Position numbers and translations under genes: made by a program
Notes under the pieces: generated by a model
Databases searched by the model: none
What the model was told of the DNA's origin: nothing
Seen by the model: the letters and a program-made list of their open reading frames with translations, nothing else
Shown here: positions 35,201 to 43,329 of the stretch, piece by piece
Layout of the letters: every line of letters starts with the position of its first letter
Numbering within the stretch: the stretch's first letter is position 1
NCBI GenBank assembly: GCA_000727475.1
Contig: KL647290.1
Location: forward strand, 1,141,314 to 1,205,313
Source of the DNA: Sarcocystis neurona
Lineage: Eukaryota; Apicomplexa; Conoidasida; Eucoccidiorida; Sarcocystidae
Direction: 5' to 3'
DNA: 64,000 nucleotides

Positions 35201-35441
35201 GCCGCTGGCAGGCAGCCTTCATTGCAGCAGCAGCGGTTAGAAAAGTCTGGGGGGGGACCGATAAATCCTCTGGCGCCTCTCTCTCGGCGTCTTCCTGAAG
35301 AAGCAGCAGCAGCAGCACCAGATGCAGAAAAGATGGATTCTTTGTCGTAGAGGCAAGAGACTCCACGCTGCCGCCGTCGTTGCAGCCTTTACTACTGCTG
35401 CTGCTGCTCTCCCCAAGAAGAGGCAGGAGAAAAACAGACAT
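11260..35441 (-). CDS. SAS4: Giant SAS-4/CPAP-like centriole protein, 13-exon model
   Basis: Exons in transcript order: 35441-31531, 30121-30042, 28183-28085, 27366-27029, 24080-23702, 22740-19738, 17646-17491, 17260-17159, 16283-16246, 15352-15272, 14527-14463, 11996-11878, 11342-11260. Total 8454 nt, i.e. 2817 residues plus a stop. All introns are GT-AG and all twelve junction phases agree. Order of parts: Q/A/S-rich residues 1-1303; coiled coil about 1304-1520; Q/A/S-rich to about 2600; conserved-looking block 2605-2690; TCP10/G-box repeats about 2700-2805. Coiled coil followed by a C-terminal G-box is the plan of SAS-4/CPAP (CENPJ), which ties tubulin and STIL/Ana2 into the centriole wall. 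Human CPAP is about half this length; the excess is amino-acid repeats. It could instead be two genes (exons 1-5 and 6-13). The gene spans an assembly gap in intron 11. Confidence 0.6.
11878..11996 (-). CDS. SAS-4/CPAP-like gene, exon 12: two G-box repeats
   Basis: 119-bp exon, acceptor ttctcgaag, donor gtagga. Phase 2 in (AG|G, Arg), phase 1 out (G|GG, Gly). It encodes [31 protein letters not shown] and VEEITFPD. Three D/S-G turns at about 10-residue spacing with alternating hydrophobic residues fit the G-box fold. The intron before it (14462-11997) contains the assembly gap. Confidence 0.85.
11997..14462 (-). other. Intron 11 of the SAS-4/CPAP-like gene, with assembly gap
   Basis: Contains CAG-containing sequence near 12.4-12.7 kb, (TA)n/(TG)n tracts from about 12.78 to 14.3 kb, and the run of N. 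No exon is required here: the phases of exons 11 and 12 match and the G-box sequence is continuous. A small exon lost in the gap cannot be ruled out. Confidence 0.6.
13460..13945. other. Assembly gap (486 N)
   Basis: A run of N between two (TA)n tracts. The 39 bases before the gap (13421-13459, gtagtcgcatatatacg then (TA)n) and those after it (from 13946) are the same sequence. Confidence 1.
14463..14527 (-). CDS. SAS-4/CPAP-like gene, exon 11: G-box repeat
   Basis: 65-bp exon, acceptor ggtgctgcag, donor gtgggc. Phase 0 in, phase 2 out. It encodes [20 protein letters not shown] and then T. The matching piece of human CPAP, as I remember it, has a tyrosine-rich YYYA followed by TTHTTYP-G, so the aromatic strand and the following xDG turn are aligned. 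Confidence 0.85.
14540..15250. repeat. Inverted CAG / CTG triplet blocks in intron 10
   Basis: About 14560-14920 is CAG/GCA-rich on the plus strand, and about 15009-15240 is CTG/TGC-rich. The two blocks are opposite in orientation and could pair into a long imperfect hairpin. The intron lies between G-box exons 10 and 11. Confidence 0.7.
15272..15352 (-). CDS. SAS-4/CPAP-like gene, exon 10: G-box (TCP10 C-terminal) repeat
   Basis: 81-bp exon, acceptor ggcctgcag, donor gtcagc, phase 0 on both sides. It encodes [19 protein letters not shown] followed by VASKDGPS. The recurring xDGxxxVxFxNGxxR beta-strand pattern is that of the TCP10/G-box domain of SAS-4/CPAP, which forms the single-sheet fibril that binds STIL/Ana2. 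Confidence 0.85.
15425..16095. repeat. CAG-rich block (plus strand), intron of the SAS-4/CPAP-like gene
   Basis: Dense CAG/GCA/AGC on the plus strand, interrupted by non-triplet sequence, lying between exons 9 and 10. A plus-strand open frame of about 386 codons runs through it, but it begins in a Cys/Leu-rich (CTG) section and crosses exon 10 in antisense, so I treat it as a shadow. Confidence 0.6.
16246..16283 (-). CDS. SAS-4/CPAP-like gene, exon 9: putative 38-bp micro-exon
   Basis: Acceptor ggccgtag, donor gtgcct. Phase 1 in and phase 0 out, exactly the conversion needed between exon 8 and exon 10. It encodes [12 protein letters not shown] after a split Glu. It is short, so chance is a real possibility; it was chosen on phase, splice sites and a sensible join to the G-box. 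Confidence 0.35.
16380..17110. repeat. TA/TG microsatellites and a ctactactatata minisatellite
   Basis: From about 16800 to 17110 the motif gtgtctactactatatatatg recurs with variable spacing (about 20-60 bp). This is a degenerate tandem array. It ends right at the alternative stop of exon 8. Confidence 0.75.
17159..17260 (-). CDS. SAS-4/CPAP-like gene, exon 8
   Basis: 102 bp from acceptor ttctag; an acceptor 6 bp upstream (tacgtag, start 17266) keeps the frame and would add Val-Leu. Phase 1 in, phase 1 out at gtaact. It reads [20 protein letters not shown] and ends SSRTPV. Without the last splice the frame would run to a TAG at 17103-17105 and end in ...DAFPYI, so this could also be a terminal exon. 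Confidence 0.55.
17278..18860. repeat. Long purine-rich tracts on the plus strand
   Basis: Three strongly G/A-biased stretches (about 17278-17445, 17700-17890, 18480-18860) flank exon 7. In the minus-strand transcript they are polypyrimidine. Frames here stay open because of the composition, not because of coding; the products are Arg/Glu/Lys/Gly low complexity, or Ser/Pro/Leu/Arg on the other strand. Confidence 0.75.
17491..17646 (-). CDS. SAS-4/CPAP-like gene, exon 7: conserved-looking, repeat-free
   Basis: 156-bp exon, acceptor tttttcgtgcag, donor gtgagg. Phase 1 in (C|AG, Gln) and phase 1 out. It encodes [20 protein letters not shown], then [20 protein letters not shown], then [10 protein letters not shown]. 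It is free of triplet runs and mixed in composition, so likely under constraint. I do not recognise it as a named domain. The intron before it (19737-17647) carries a 27-bp minisatellite and long purine-rich tracts. Confidence 0.7.
19240..19690. repeat. 27-bp minisatellite with a GCATGC core
   Basis: The core (t)gcatgcattgatt recurs roughly every 26-28 bp (near 19266, 19292, 19319, 19347, 19374, 19403, 19428, 19455 and on, with looser spacing after about 19.5 kb). At least 14 degenerate units lie in intron 6 of the giant gene. Confidence 0.8.
19738..22740 (-). CDS. SAS-4/CPAP-like gene, exon 6: second Q/A/S-rich block (1000 codons)
   Basis: One open frame with acceptor ttgtttgtag at 22741 (phase 1 in) and a strong donor at its end (GATCTTC|gtgagt, intron from 19737; phase 1 out). 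It consists of Gln runs interrupted by Ala/Ser-rich linkers. Islands of normal complexity include [40 protein letters not shown], and a Pro/Tyr/Cys-containing island near 21.05-21.17 kb ([19 protein letters not shown]). The frame is open to a TGA about 75 bp further 5', so the exon could start slightly upstream at another acceptor. If the giant-gene model is wrong, this is the large first coding exon of a separate gene ending in the G-box. Confidence 0.8.
22787..23600. repeat. CAG-rich block (plus strand), intron 5
   Basis: Dense cagcagcag on the plus strand between exons 5 and 6, including 18-27 bp higher-order units (agcagcagccagaacagc, about 23190-23340). In the sense (minus) transcript this is CUG. 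Minus-strand frames give implausible Leu/Cys/Trp runs. Confidence 0.7.
23702..24080 (-). CDS. SAS-4/CPAP-like gene, exon 5: coiled coil then Q-rich
   Basis: 379 bp under the model. Phase 0 in; two in-frame acceptors 15 bp apart (start at 24080 or 24065). Phase 1 out at a weak donor (GGCGATG|gttagc); an unspliced frame would end at a TAG at 23697-23699. It reads [20 protein letters not shown] and [15 protein letters not shown], then Gln- and Ala-rich sequence ending [14 protein letters not shown]. The helix continues directly from exon 4. The exit junction is the least certain part. Confidence 0.55.
24081..27028 (-). other. Intron 4 of the SAS-4/CPAP-like gene: CAG, GA, CT and TA tracts
   Basis: In order along the plus strand: a CAG-rich block (about 24.12-24.48 kb), a GA-rich block with gagagaca units (about 24.69-25.11 kb), a CT-rich block of tctctctgtctcc units (about 25.37-25.80 kb), another GA-rich patch (about 26.0-26.25 kb), and (TA)n/(TG)n (about 26.26-26.87 kb). 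No exon-like segment with acceptable splice sites was seen. Confidence 0.5.
27029..27366 (-). CDS. SAS-4/CPAP-like gene, exon 4: Ala-rich to coiled coil
   Basis: 338-bp exon with a good acceptor (cttaacaatcacag) and donor gtagga after CTAGAG. Phase 1 in (A|CA, Thr), phase 0 out. It starts [15 protein letters not shown], passes through Ala/Gln-rich repeats, and ends in a helix, [20 protein letters not shown] then [11 protein letters not shown]. Sense-strand triplets here are CAG/GCA, as in the other coding exons. Confidence 0.65.
28085..28183 (-). CDS. SAS-4/CPAP-like gene, exon 3: coiled coil
   Basis: 99-bp exon, acceptor ggtgtag, donor gtgagg. Phase 1 in (C|TG, Leu) and phase 1 out. It reads [20 protein letters not shown] followed by [12 protein letters not shown], a clear coiled coil. 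It sits inside a plus-strand open frame of about 417 codons (27401-28654) made mostly of Ser/Arg/Lys triplet product, which I treat as a shadow. Confidence 0.65.
29130..29285. repeat. 18-bp minisatellite cagcagcagaggcgaacg
   Basis: About eight near-identical 18-bp units. In one plus-strand frame they read SSRGER / QQQRRT-like blocks. It lies in intron 2 of the minus-strand gene model. Confidence 0.9.
30042..30121 (-). CDS. SAS-4/CPAP-like gene, exon 2: coiled coil
   Basis: 80-bp exon, acceptor ccccag, donor gtaaac. Phase 2 in, completing AG|A (Arg); phase 1 out. It reads [18 protein letters not shown] and then RSEVAAER, a charged helix with heptad spacing. The opposite strand here reads as Ser/Arg low complexity. 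It joins exon 1 in phase and continues its helix. Confidence 0.65.
30150..30300. repeat. 24-27 bp minisatellite (gcagcaccaggtgcagcaag)
   Basis: Several units of agcagcagcaccaggtgcag(c/t)aag, a higher-order form of CAG with a conserved ggtgcag. It directly precedes (in transcript order) exon 2 of the giant gene. Confidence 0.75.
31531..35441 (-). CDS. SAS-4/CPAP-like gene, exon 1: Q/A/S-rich N-terminal 1303 residues
   Basis: An uninterrupted frame from the ATG at 35441, with an in-frame TAA shortly upstream (about 35453) that supports this start. It ends at a strong donor (CAAAG|gtaagt, intron from 31530), phase 2; without splicing it would stop two bases into the intron. It is dominated by Gln, Ala and Ser runs. 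Non-repetitive islands include [18 protein letters not shown] and, nearby, [18 protein letters not shown] followed by a charged helix (about 33.79-34.05 kb on the genome), and an acidic block of Asp/Glu/Val (about 32.36-32.48 kb). The end ([16 protein letters not shown]) is already heptad-like and leads into the coiled-coil exons. A later Met (residue 74) is an alternative start. Confidence 0.8.
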
Positions 35442-35934
35442 AGGGGAAGATTAAGCTTGCCGCACACGTTCAGAAGCGTTCCTGTGGACCGGTTGCAGTC
35501 ACGCTCTTCTGCTGCAGCTGCTCGAGGACGACAGCAGCAACAGCGGGAGCAGCAGCAACAGCGGGAGCAACGCAAACGCCGCGAGCACTTGTGTCGGCAC
35601 GGGGAAGAACAGCAACAGCACCAACGTCATGTCTACGGGGACTCTCTGCTTTCTCTCAGGCAGCCGACAGTCACGTTTTTTCTTTTTCTGCTGCCGTGTC
35701 GCTGGTGGTAGTGCGGCTGTGCCATCCGGACAGCGTTGGTGAGCCAAGAGCAGGCCAGCTCGTTCTCACCTATTCGACGCGCGCTCTCGTCAACGATAAC
35801 ATCCTTGTGAGATGAGCCCCGTCTTCCTGCAGTTCCTGCAGCAGGGGGGGTTGCACTGTTGCACTAGCAATAGTAGTAGTAGCGGCTGAGTTTTCAAACG
35901 TCTCTCTCTTCAGTGCCTGCGTCTTTGCAGTCTA

Positions 35935-36234
35935 TGTGTAGCTGCAGTTTTCCACGTTTATATGAGTCGCTAGTATATTGAGCAGGGGCATACAACAGCT
36001 GCTGAAGGTGATATCCTCAACAGCAAGCTCTTCGGCCTCTTCTCCTCTTCCTTCGCTTTCCCGAAGACGGTATTCGCCGCCACTTGCCGGCGCGCCTCTC
36101 CCTGCTCCTCGGCCAGCTCCTGCCGCGGTGTCTACTTCGTACGGCTGTCGCCGCTGCTTCTCGTCCTGCTGTTCTGCTACTCTTGTTGCTCGGCTCCCCG
36201 TGCTGCTCCCCTTGCTGCTCTTGCTCGATATTTT
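35935..36234 (-). CDS. Candidate exon, unrecognised
   Basis: A 100-codon stop-free minus-strand frame between a TAA at 36235 and a TAG at 35932-35934, with mixed composition (EQQDEKQRRQPYEVDTAAG ... EYRLRESEGRGEEAEELAVE). It lacks an early ATG, so it would need an upstream exon. An overlapping frame is also open. No family recognised. Confidence 0.2.
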
Positions 36235-36434
36235 TTAATCGAAGAACCGATGTCTCGCCTCTGCTGTCGCGCACCTCGCGTCGCGGGTTGCTGTCGTTGT
36301 GTGCCTACGCTGTTTGTCGCTGTTGTCCTTCTGCTGCCTTTAACTTCAGCGCAGCTACTCAGCACTTGCTGCCGCTGCTCTGGGTGCAGCACGTGAACTA
36401 GGGAAAGCCGGCGGTTATCTCCCCGTTGCTGGTT

Positions 36435-37049
36435 CTACAGGCCGCTGCGCTTCGTCTCATGTGCGGCAGCAGAATCAGCGCACTCAGCGCGGCTGGTGTG
36501 TCTGCTCTCCCTGTTGTTCTCTTCGTCGAGCGTGGCTCTCGCTGCAGTCGCTGCTGCTCTTTTGCTGGTGCTCCCGTCTCTGCGTCTTGGCTGCCGCCGA
36601 AGGTGCACGTGTGCAGCTCTCAGCAGTGCTCCTGCTGCTGAAGAACTGCTGCTGCCGTTGCTGCTGCTGCTGCTGTTGCGCGTCTCGTTGCTGATGCTGT
36701 TGTTGCTGTTGATGCTGCAGCTGCTGCGTACGATGCTGATGGCGCTGGTGCTGTTGCCCCTGCTGCTGCTGTTGCCCCTGCTGCTGCTGTTGCCCCTGCC
36801 GCTGCTGTTGCCCCTGCTGTTGCTGTTGCCGCTGTTGCTGCTGCCCTTGCTGTTGGTGCAGCTCTTGGTATTTCGGCTGCTGTTCGTGTTGCTGTTGCCT
36901 CCTTTGCTGGGGCCGCTGACGTTGCTCTGGCTGCTTCTGTCGTTACTGTTACTGCCGTTACTGCTGCTGCTGCGTCCTCCTGCTGGTCTGCAAATATGTG
37001 CGGGTGCGGCTCTCAAGAATCCACGGCCTGCAGTACTTTTTTTATTCAC
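36435..37049 (-). CDS. Candidate Ser/Asn/Gly-rich exon
   Basis: Open minus-strand frame of 204 codons made of SSSRGNS-type repeats, with a repeat-free tail (LLRAAHVHLRRQPRRRDGS). It is a typical amino-acid-repeat frame, and may be coding or only a triplet shadow. No partner exon identified. Confidence 0.25.
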   Translation of the reverse strand: MNKKSTAGRGFLRAAPAHICRPAGGRSSSSNGSNSNDRSSQSNVSGPSKGGNSNTNSSRNTKSCTNSKGSSNSGNSNSRGNSSGRGNSSSRGNSSSRGNSTSAISIVRSSCSINSNNSISNETRNSSSSSNGSSSSSAAGALLRAAHVHLRRQPRRRDGSTSKRAAATAARATLDEENNRESRHTSRAECADSAAAHETKRSGL

Positions 37050-37663
37050 CTGGCTGTGTCTGCTCTCGTTGATGTCGCTGCGGCTGCTCCTGCTTGCAGC
37101 GCGGCTATTCTTACGGGTGCTGCTGCGCTGTGGCGGCGGCGGCGGCGGCTTCTGCGCTAGCGATCCTGTGTCTGCTGTTGGAGTGGATCTTGCTGCTGCT
37201 GCTGCTATGATCTGCCTGATGGATCTGACTTATTGCAGCTGTTACTGCTTCCCGTCGTCGAGAATGCGCAGGAGGGTTCTCACCTGAAGTTTTCTGCAGC
37301 GACACAACACCAGGCAGAAGGCCACACACGAATCGACAACGCTTGGCAACCGTGCCCGTCGTCCTCATTGCTGCCGGTGTTGCTGCTGTTGCGGCTGGCC
37401 GCCATAACTGCTAATGAAGTTGCTACCGCTATACCGCAGCTATTCCTCCTGCCGCTATCGTTGTTACTCTTGCTGTTGCTGGCGCTGTTGTTGTTACTGC
37501 TGCTGCGTTGCCGCCGCGTGATGATTGTTGCCGCCTCTTCTGCTGCAGCAGTGCCGCTGCAGTGACGACTAGCGCGTGTGCGCTCCCCGGCTCCTGCAAG
37601 ACAAGCAAGACAGGAGGGGGTGGCGGGAGAAAAGTCGCGAAGAAAAGTAGGGAGTTGTTTGTG

Positions 37664-37775
37664 CACAGCGCACGAAGTTTGATTTTGGGAAGAACAGACT
37701 GCAGAGCGAATTAAACGCGTTTATGCGTCGCGTACAAAGTTTGACTTTGGTAGGAATAGACCGCAAAGCGAATTA
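37664..37775. repeat. Direct repeat, two ~48-bp copies
   Basis: gcgcacgaagtttgattttg...gaacagactgcagagcgaattaaa is followed by gcgtacaaagtttgactttg...gaatagaccgcaaagcgaattaaa, about 60 bp apart. It marks the border between the repeat-rich segment and the repeat-poor segment to its right. Confidence 0.8.
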
Positions 37776-40700
37776 AAGGCAGCACGAATTTATTGTCAAC
37801 GTGCAGAGAGTAGACAAGATGTGAGGCAACATGGACGAAAGCGTGAACTTCGATACGCAGAAGTAGTGCAGTCCGGAAGTCACGCGCTGGTCTCCAAAAT
37901 AAGGAGGTCCCTCCGCAGAGGACATGGAAAACCACCAGAGGGTTACAAGATAACCTGATGCCGCTACGGTTGCCATAGCCTGAAAGGTGTGACCATCTTT
38001 AATGCCAGACCACGAGGAGATTCGTATCCTCAGCAACACGAGCAACAACCGCGTAAGAAGGGCGAAGGCCAAATTCCATAGAGAGATGAGCAGCAGCATT
38101 AGATGGAGCACAAGCAGCGGCAACTGTGACAGCACCTGGGGCAGCACCAGCAGGAGCGACAGCCAGAGCACCACCAACAGCAGCGAAAGTGGCACTAGCG
38201 GGCGGCTTCTTTAACGCCAGGTGTCGAGGAAACATATGCAACATGACAGCTCCAGTGACACTACTTCCACCACGAGACGAATCCGCAGCAGCAGTAGCTC
38301 CCTGAAGCATATCATGTTACGGTGAAACGTCAAGGAAGCAATGGCAACCTTAGAGACCGAATTCAACAAGGACGAGCCAAAACGACCTTCTCAGTTCACA
38401 CTCGAAATGTTGAATGGAAAAAGGCTCAGCCTAAAGAGGACAAGCACATGAAACAGAGGTGTTGGGAGCACCAGTAACATGCAGTCCTACGCATATACAT
38501 GTACATTGAGATGTGGAGACAGAGGTCTGAGAAGAATCAGCACGAGCAACCAGAGCCGATTTATAAAGTTGAGTCACGAGTCGAGACGAGGAGCAACTAC
38601 CAACACGAATATGATACGTGACGCGTGTAGGTATGTATGCGTTTATGTAAATGTACACATAGGTGCTTTTTCGAAGCAGCCTCAAGCAGCACTCGAGCAG
38701 CGATCACCAGTAGAAGCAGGGTCCTCTGCTATCGGCGCCCACGTGGGACGCGACCCTCCTGCGCTCAAACACCCAGTAACACAGATCTTTGCTGCTGCTT
38801 CTGCTGGTGCGCTGCGGCTGCTGGTGTCCCGTGGATGTGACGCACGACGACGGCCTCCGCGCGTGCGCTCAGAACGCACACGTCGCCCTGGTCTACACTC
38901 GTGCTTCACTTCAACTCGACCTACGAACGAAGAATCAGTATAGACGAGAAGGCGTATACACTGTGACAGTATTGCTGCAGGGTTAGAGTTCTGCGTACGA
39001 AGATCAAGCAGGTAACGCGTGAGTGACGCGCACGTATGCTATACGTGTCGGTGGCTACGCTTTCACACAGATGTTAGTGTTTTTCACATCATGGGTAATG
39101 CAATTATGTAGCACCTATAACCCGATAGGTGAATTCGTGCTCCAGCCTTGAAATTAGAAGATTTCGGAAGGGCACTGAGCCCTATTCAGTTACCGCCTTC
39201 CCCAGGCATTATGTAGCATTATGTACACACATGTGTGTATGTGTAAGGAAGTGTGAAGTCTGTAGTGCTGCGCTGATAAACAACTCAGCCGGACACAAGG
39301 CTCCACGAACCAAGACATATAATACGTGTATATTTGTCTACATATACATATGAGAGAATCGTAGTACAGCGTACGGCAGACAGCTCAGTGCGCTGGAACA
39401 GGTTTACTACAACAGGTGCGAACGGCTACTTTTTAACGTCCAACGCGCATAGGGATTCGTAATACGTTCTGTCTGCATATTCATCCATACGGGACGAGGT
39501 GATTCACATGCAATCATACTTCGAAACAGAATGCATAATTCACGATGCAAATGTTGCTGTTAAAGAGGTAGAGCTGTTAACGAGGAAACGAAAGCAAATA
39601 TACTGGAGGAAACAAAGAAGGAGTTTGGACGGGGACTGGAGGTGTGGCAGAACCCCCGGTCGCTCTAGCAAGTAAAAGAATATGTTGTGCGTGTTGTCGG
39701 ACACGACGACTCCATCGTTCAGATTCTGTTGGCGGGCTGCTTATTGAACCGGAAGCATCTACAGACAAATGAAGGGCAGCCGGTTCCCCTTCATTTGCAC
39801 ACTTGTGTGTACACAACTAAATCATTCCTTGTAGAGGACTAGTGTACACCCAAGCAGCGAGGTGATTTACACAGGTAGCGTACACCTCTGTCAAGAAGTA
39901 CCACACTTCTGCATGAGGTTCTCTGGCATCGTGCATTTATTACGACGTAAAATATAGTGTGTATGTGTAGATAACACCTGCGTACGTGTGGACAAGTCCG
40001 GCCGTACTCCTTAAATTCAACGACGTATACGGTTGCATAAAGTTTCAGATGTGTATTCGTTCGCGTATGTATCTCAATGCGTACTCGGCCTTTCGTCAGT
40101 CTAGCTAACACTGCGTACCATATGCAGAAAGGACATGGTCCGATGCAGAGTCTGAGAAGTTCCGTTCTAAACCGACCACTTGCTCCTTGTCCACTCTAGT
40201 GTGTAGCTGGTCGTTAACGTGTAAAGGTCTGTCCAGACAAGGAATTCACAACAGTTTTGAGCGCTGGACTCACAGCGTCTGGTGCTATTCTAGGGACCGG
40301 CTAAATGGAGCAGGAGTATTTAGCAGCATTCACCAATACGGAAAAGGAAAAAGTGAGATTTTAGTGCAGAAGCATTCATGTCACTAAACTGGTTCCAGAA
40401 CCTGCACGAACTGAACCACGAAAAGGGAGAGACAATGTGCGCAACACAGCAGGTCGAGGCGCCAAGGCACGGGCACTAGTAAAGGAGCTCCGAATCCTGG
40501 TTTATACCATCTGCTGCTCCCGCTGCTCAGGTGCGTGCGTCTCAGACGTGCAGCAAACAGAGTCATCGCTCTGCTATTCTACACTGTCTTTCAGAGTGTT
40601 TTTCAAGCTGTTCAGCGGACCAAACTAGCGATTCGTAGTAGTAGTAGTAGTAATAACAGTAGTAGGAGTAGTAGGAGGCGTCGCAGTAGCAGCAGCAACA

Positions 40701-43329
40701 GCAGTAGTATTAGTAGCAGTAGTGGTAGTAATAGTAGTAGCGGTAGTGGTAGTAATAGTAGGAGCAGTAGCAGCATTGGCAGTAATAGTAGTAGTAGCAC
40801 CGCGACTTTTGACGGTGTCACTGATGACTCCGTGGCGCTGACGTCTTAGTTGGAAACGAACACAAATAAGAATAGTACGAAAGGTGGCACAAGAGCACTA
40901 GCAGTGTCCCAGTTGGTAATACAGAAGATTTTGCATGCTTGTGCAGAGCCATACGCGCAGGGGTGCGACTTCTCGTTTAACCGTGACGTGGTAGTAGCAC
41001 CACTACCAGAAGTAGCAATAGTACTGGCAGTAGTAATAGCGGCAGTAGTTGCAGTTGTGATAGCAGTAGTAGCAGCAGTAATAGCAGTAGTAGTAGTGCA
41101 GTGCGAGCAGGAGCTCCTACTGGAGTAACTGTAGTAGAAATAGGGGTAGTAATACTAATAGGAGTGTAATAGTATGAGAACCAGTACAGGTAGTGAGTAT
41201 CGTTGTTGTCCAGCATTCAGTAGAAGTAAAGTCATAGTAAGAGTAGTAGTATAATCACGGGCAATAGCTGTTGTGTTAGCAGTGGTGAAGGTAGTGATAG
41301 ACATCATTATTTAAGCTTGCGAAATACAGCAGATTTCTTTGTTTTTCCTCAACTAAGAAGAGGAACGAAGCCACGCAGCCGCAGAGGGGGTTCACTGCAG
41401 TTTCCTGTCCATGTTCTCGGTAGACGTGTTCGGCCGTAGTATATACGCGTGGAACGTACCTAAACATGTTCAAATGGATAGCGATGATCCAGCCATATTT
41501 GTGTCATACGTTTACACATATGTATATACACGTATGCGTAAGTATATGCATAAACGGCGATACACAAGAGCATCAAATACTTTTATCGAGTAATACGCAC
41601 ATACATGCGCACCCATATGGGACCACGTGACTAGGCGTATAACAGCAGTTGTTAGGCCTTCTTGTAAGTCTCTCGGGAAACCTGCTAGATTGCAGCTCAA
41701 AACGCTAATCATCAACATTATCGTGGCCAAAGAAATAGGCTCCTTTCACAATACACATGCTGCTGTCTCTTCGTATGTATATCTGTATAGCTAGAGCTTC
41801 TGTCAGCAGAAACGCAACACATAAACTCTTGCTTTCTGTAGGCCTTGAGCGTGTGAAGCGGCAGTAGCCGATTGACCATAGTTTCTTCGTGTGCGTACCT
41901 CGTGCGTATCTGAAGCTGCTAACATGATAGGGTAATGGTCTCTCTCCAAACACTCATGATGCACACAAGAAAAGTTTAAACCAAGCGTAGTTCTCTACAT
42001 TAAATTGTCGCAGTAGATGATACTGCGGTTCGATGCAGCGCACTTGCAAAAATGGACATGCACATTCTTCTACTGTTAATCGTGGTTGTATCTGATGGCA
42101 CTTTGTAGGTGGGCGAGGCGAACACACAGGCACCGCTGTGTTGATATTTCGTACGTTGACTGAATCCGTAAGACCTGTTGGTAAACTTGGTGAACATCTC
42201 GACTGCGTAAAATCTAGATTAAAGACTATAACAAACAACACGTGCCGCAGAATAGCAGACCATTACTACGCGCGGTTCGCTGTCACTGAAAACATGTAGA
42301 ATATGGGAGTGTAGACACAGAAACACGTACAGAAATATACGCGGGAACATTCGTTAATACATACTTATATTTATCCGTACACGTAAGGGCATTCACATTA
42401 GAATGGCCTGCTACAGATGGTGTAGCCCACCTTCAACTTCTATATAACTCTTGCGGCAAACGAAACCTTAATTCACGGACGTTGGAGCAGGGGTGCGGCT
42501 GTGTAGTACCTAGGTGTAACAATTAGAAGCCGCACGTATGAACACAAGCGTGTCTCCGATGCCACGTCCCGGACACAAAGGCCTGTCGCATCCGCGTGGA
42601 CTGACAAACACCTTCGCGCTACGTGCCTCCACGGATACAAAAAATGAATTGTTGTCAACAAAGGCACTTCAAATGTAGCAGAAAGATGGACCCGTACATC
42701 GCCGTAAGCCCGCAGTAGACATAAGAATTCTCCAGGAAATGATATACCCTTTGTCGGGCGTTTGCAACTTATCAAACACTCGCGGTTCAACTCGAGAACC
42801 ACAGTTATTGAAACGGAAAACACTTTTTGCAGGTTGTGCGCAGTCATCCACACAACGTAGGAACGATCCTCCCCCTGTGTATTCGTGAGCCCTATGTTAG
42901 TTCACGGCAAGAATCCATGTAACCCAATCCCCCCAGGTGCACAGTAATGGCTTGCCAAGAACAATTTTTTCGACTTCCACCCACTTCAACGGGACGTAAT
43001 ACGAAACTTCATTTACTACTACTGTGTGCGCCTGCAAGCAGAAAACTAACATATACTTCACAGTACCACACAATGGTGTTCACCCCCAGGTTCGCCCACA
43101 TTAGAATTTCACTCAACCTAGTCGTCACGCCAGACAAACGTTGCCTGTTTTCGCCTTCTCTACGGATACTAGTGAAAATTGCACGTTACCCGTGCATTTC
43201 CGTCAGAATGAGCGCTTCACGGTTTACAGCGCGTGTCCAGGCGACAATAGGTGTATAATCATACACAAGGTGCAACATCACAACTGTCTATTTATTTGTT
43301 TGCAATCGCAAGCCCACATCCCTTGGTCC
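37776..43329. other. Repeat-poor region, no firm gene
   Basis: A minus-strand frame at 37999-38310 (ATG, 103 codons, Ala/Val-rich, starting MLQGATAAADSSRGGS) is the only moderately protein-like segment; it matches no family I know. An AGT-type microsatellite lies at 40.63-41.17 kb. Otherwise I see no domain, signal peptide or convincing exon series. Confidence 0.4.
40633..41165. repeat. Degenerate AGT/TAG triplet microsatellite in two blocks
   Basis: gtagtagtagtagtaataacagtag-type sequence at about 40633-40800 and again at about 40988-41160. Unlike the CAG triplets elsewhere, this one contains TAG and TAA and so cannot be read in one of its three sense frames. Confidence 0.85.

Larger units (their letters stand above)
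35442..37660. other. Repeat-rich region upstream of the giant gene, no firm gene
   Basis: CTG-rich on the plus strand (CAG sense on minus). An 18-bp array ctgctgctgttgcccctg lies at about 36750-36850. Two minus-strand candidates are listed separately. The promoter of the giant gene should lie just above 35441, but I see no diagnostic element. Confidence 0.4.
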
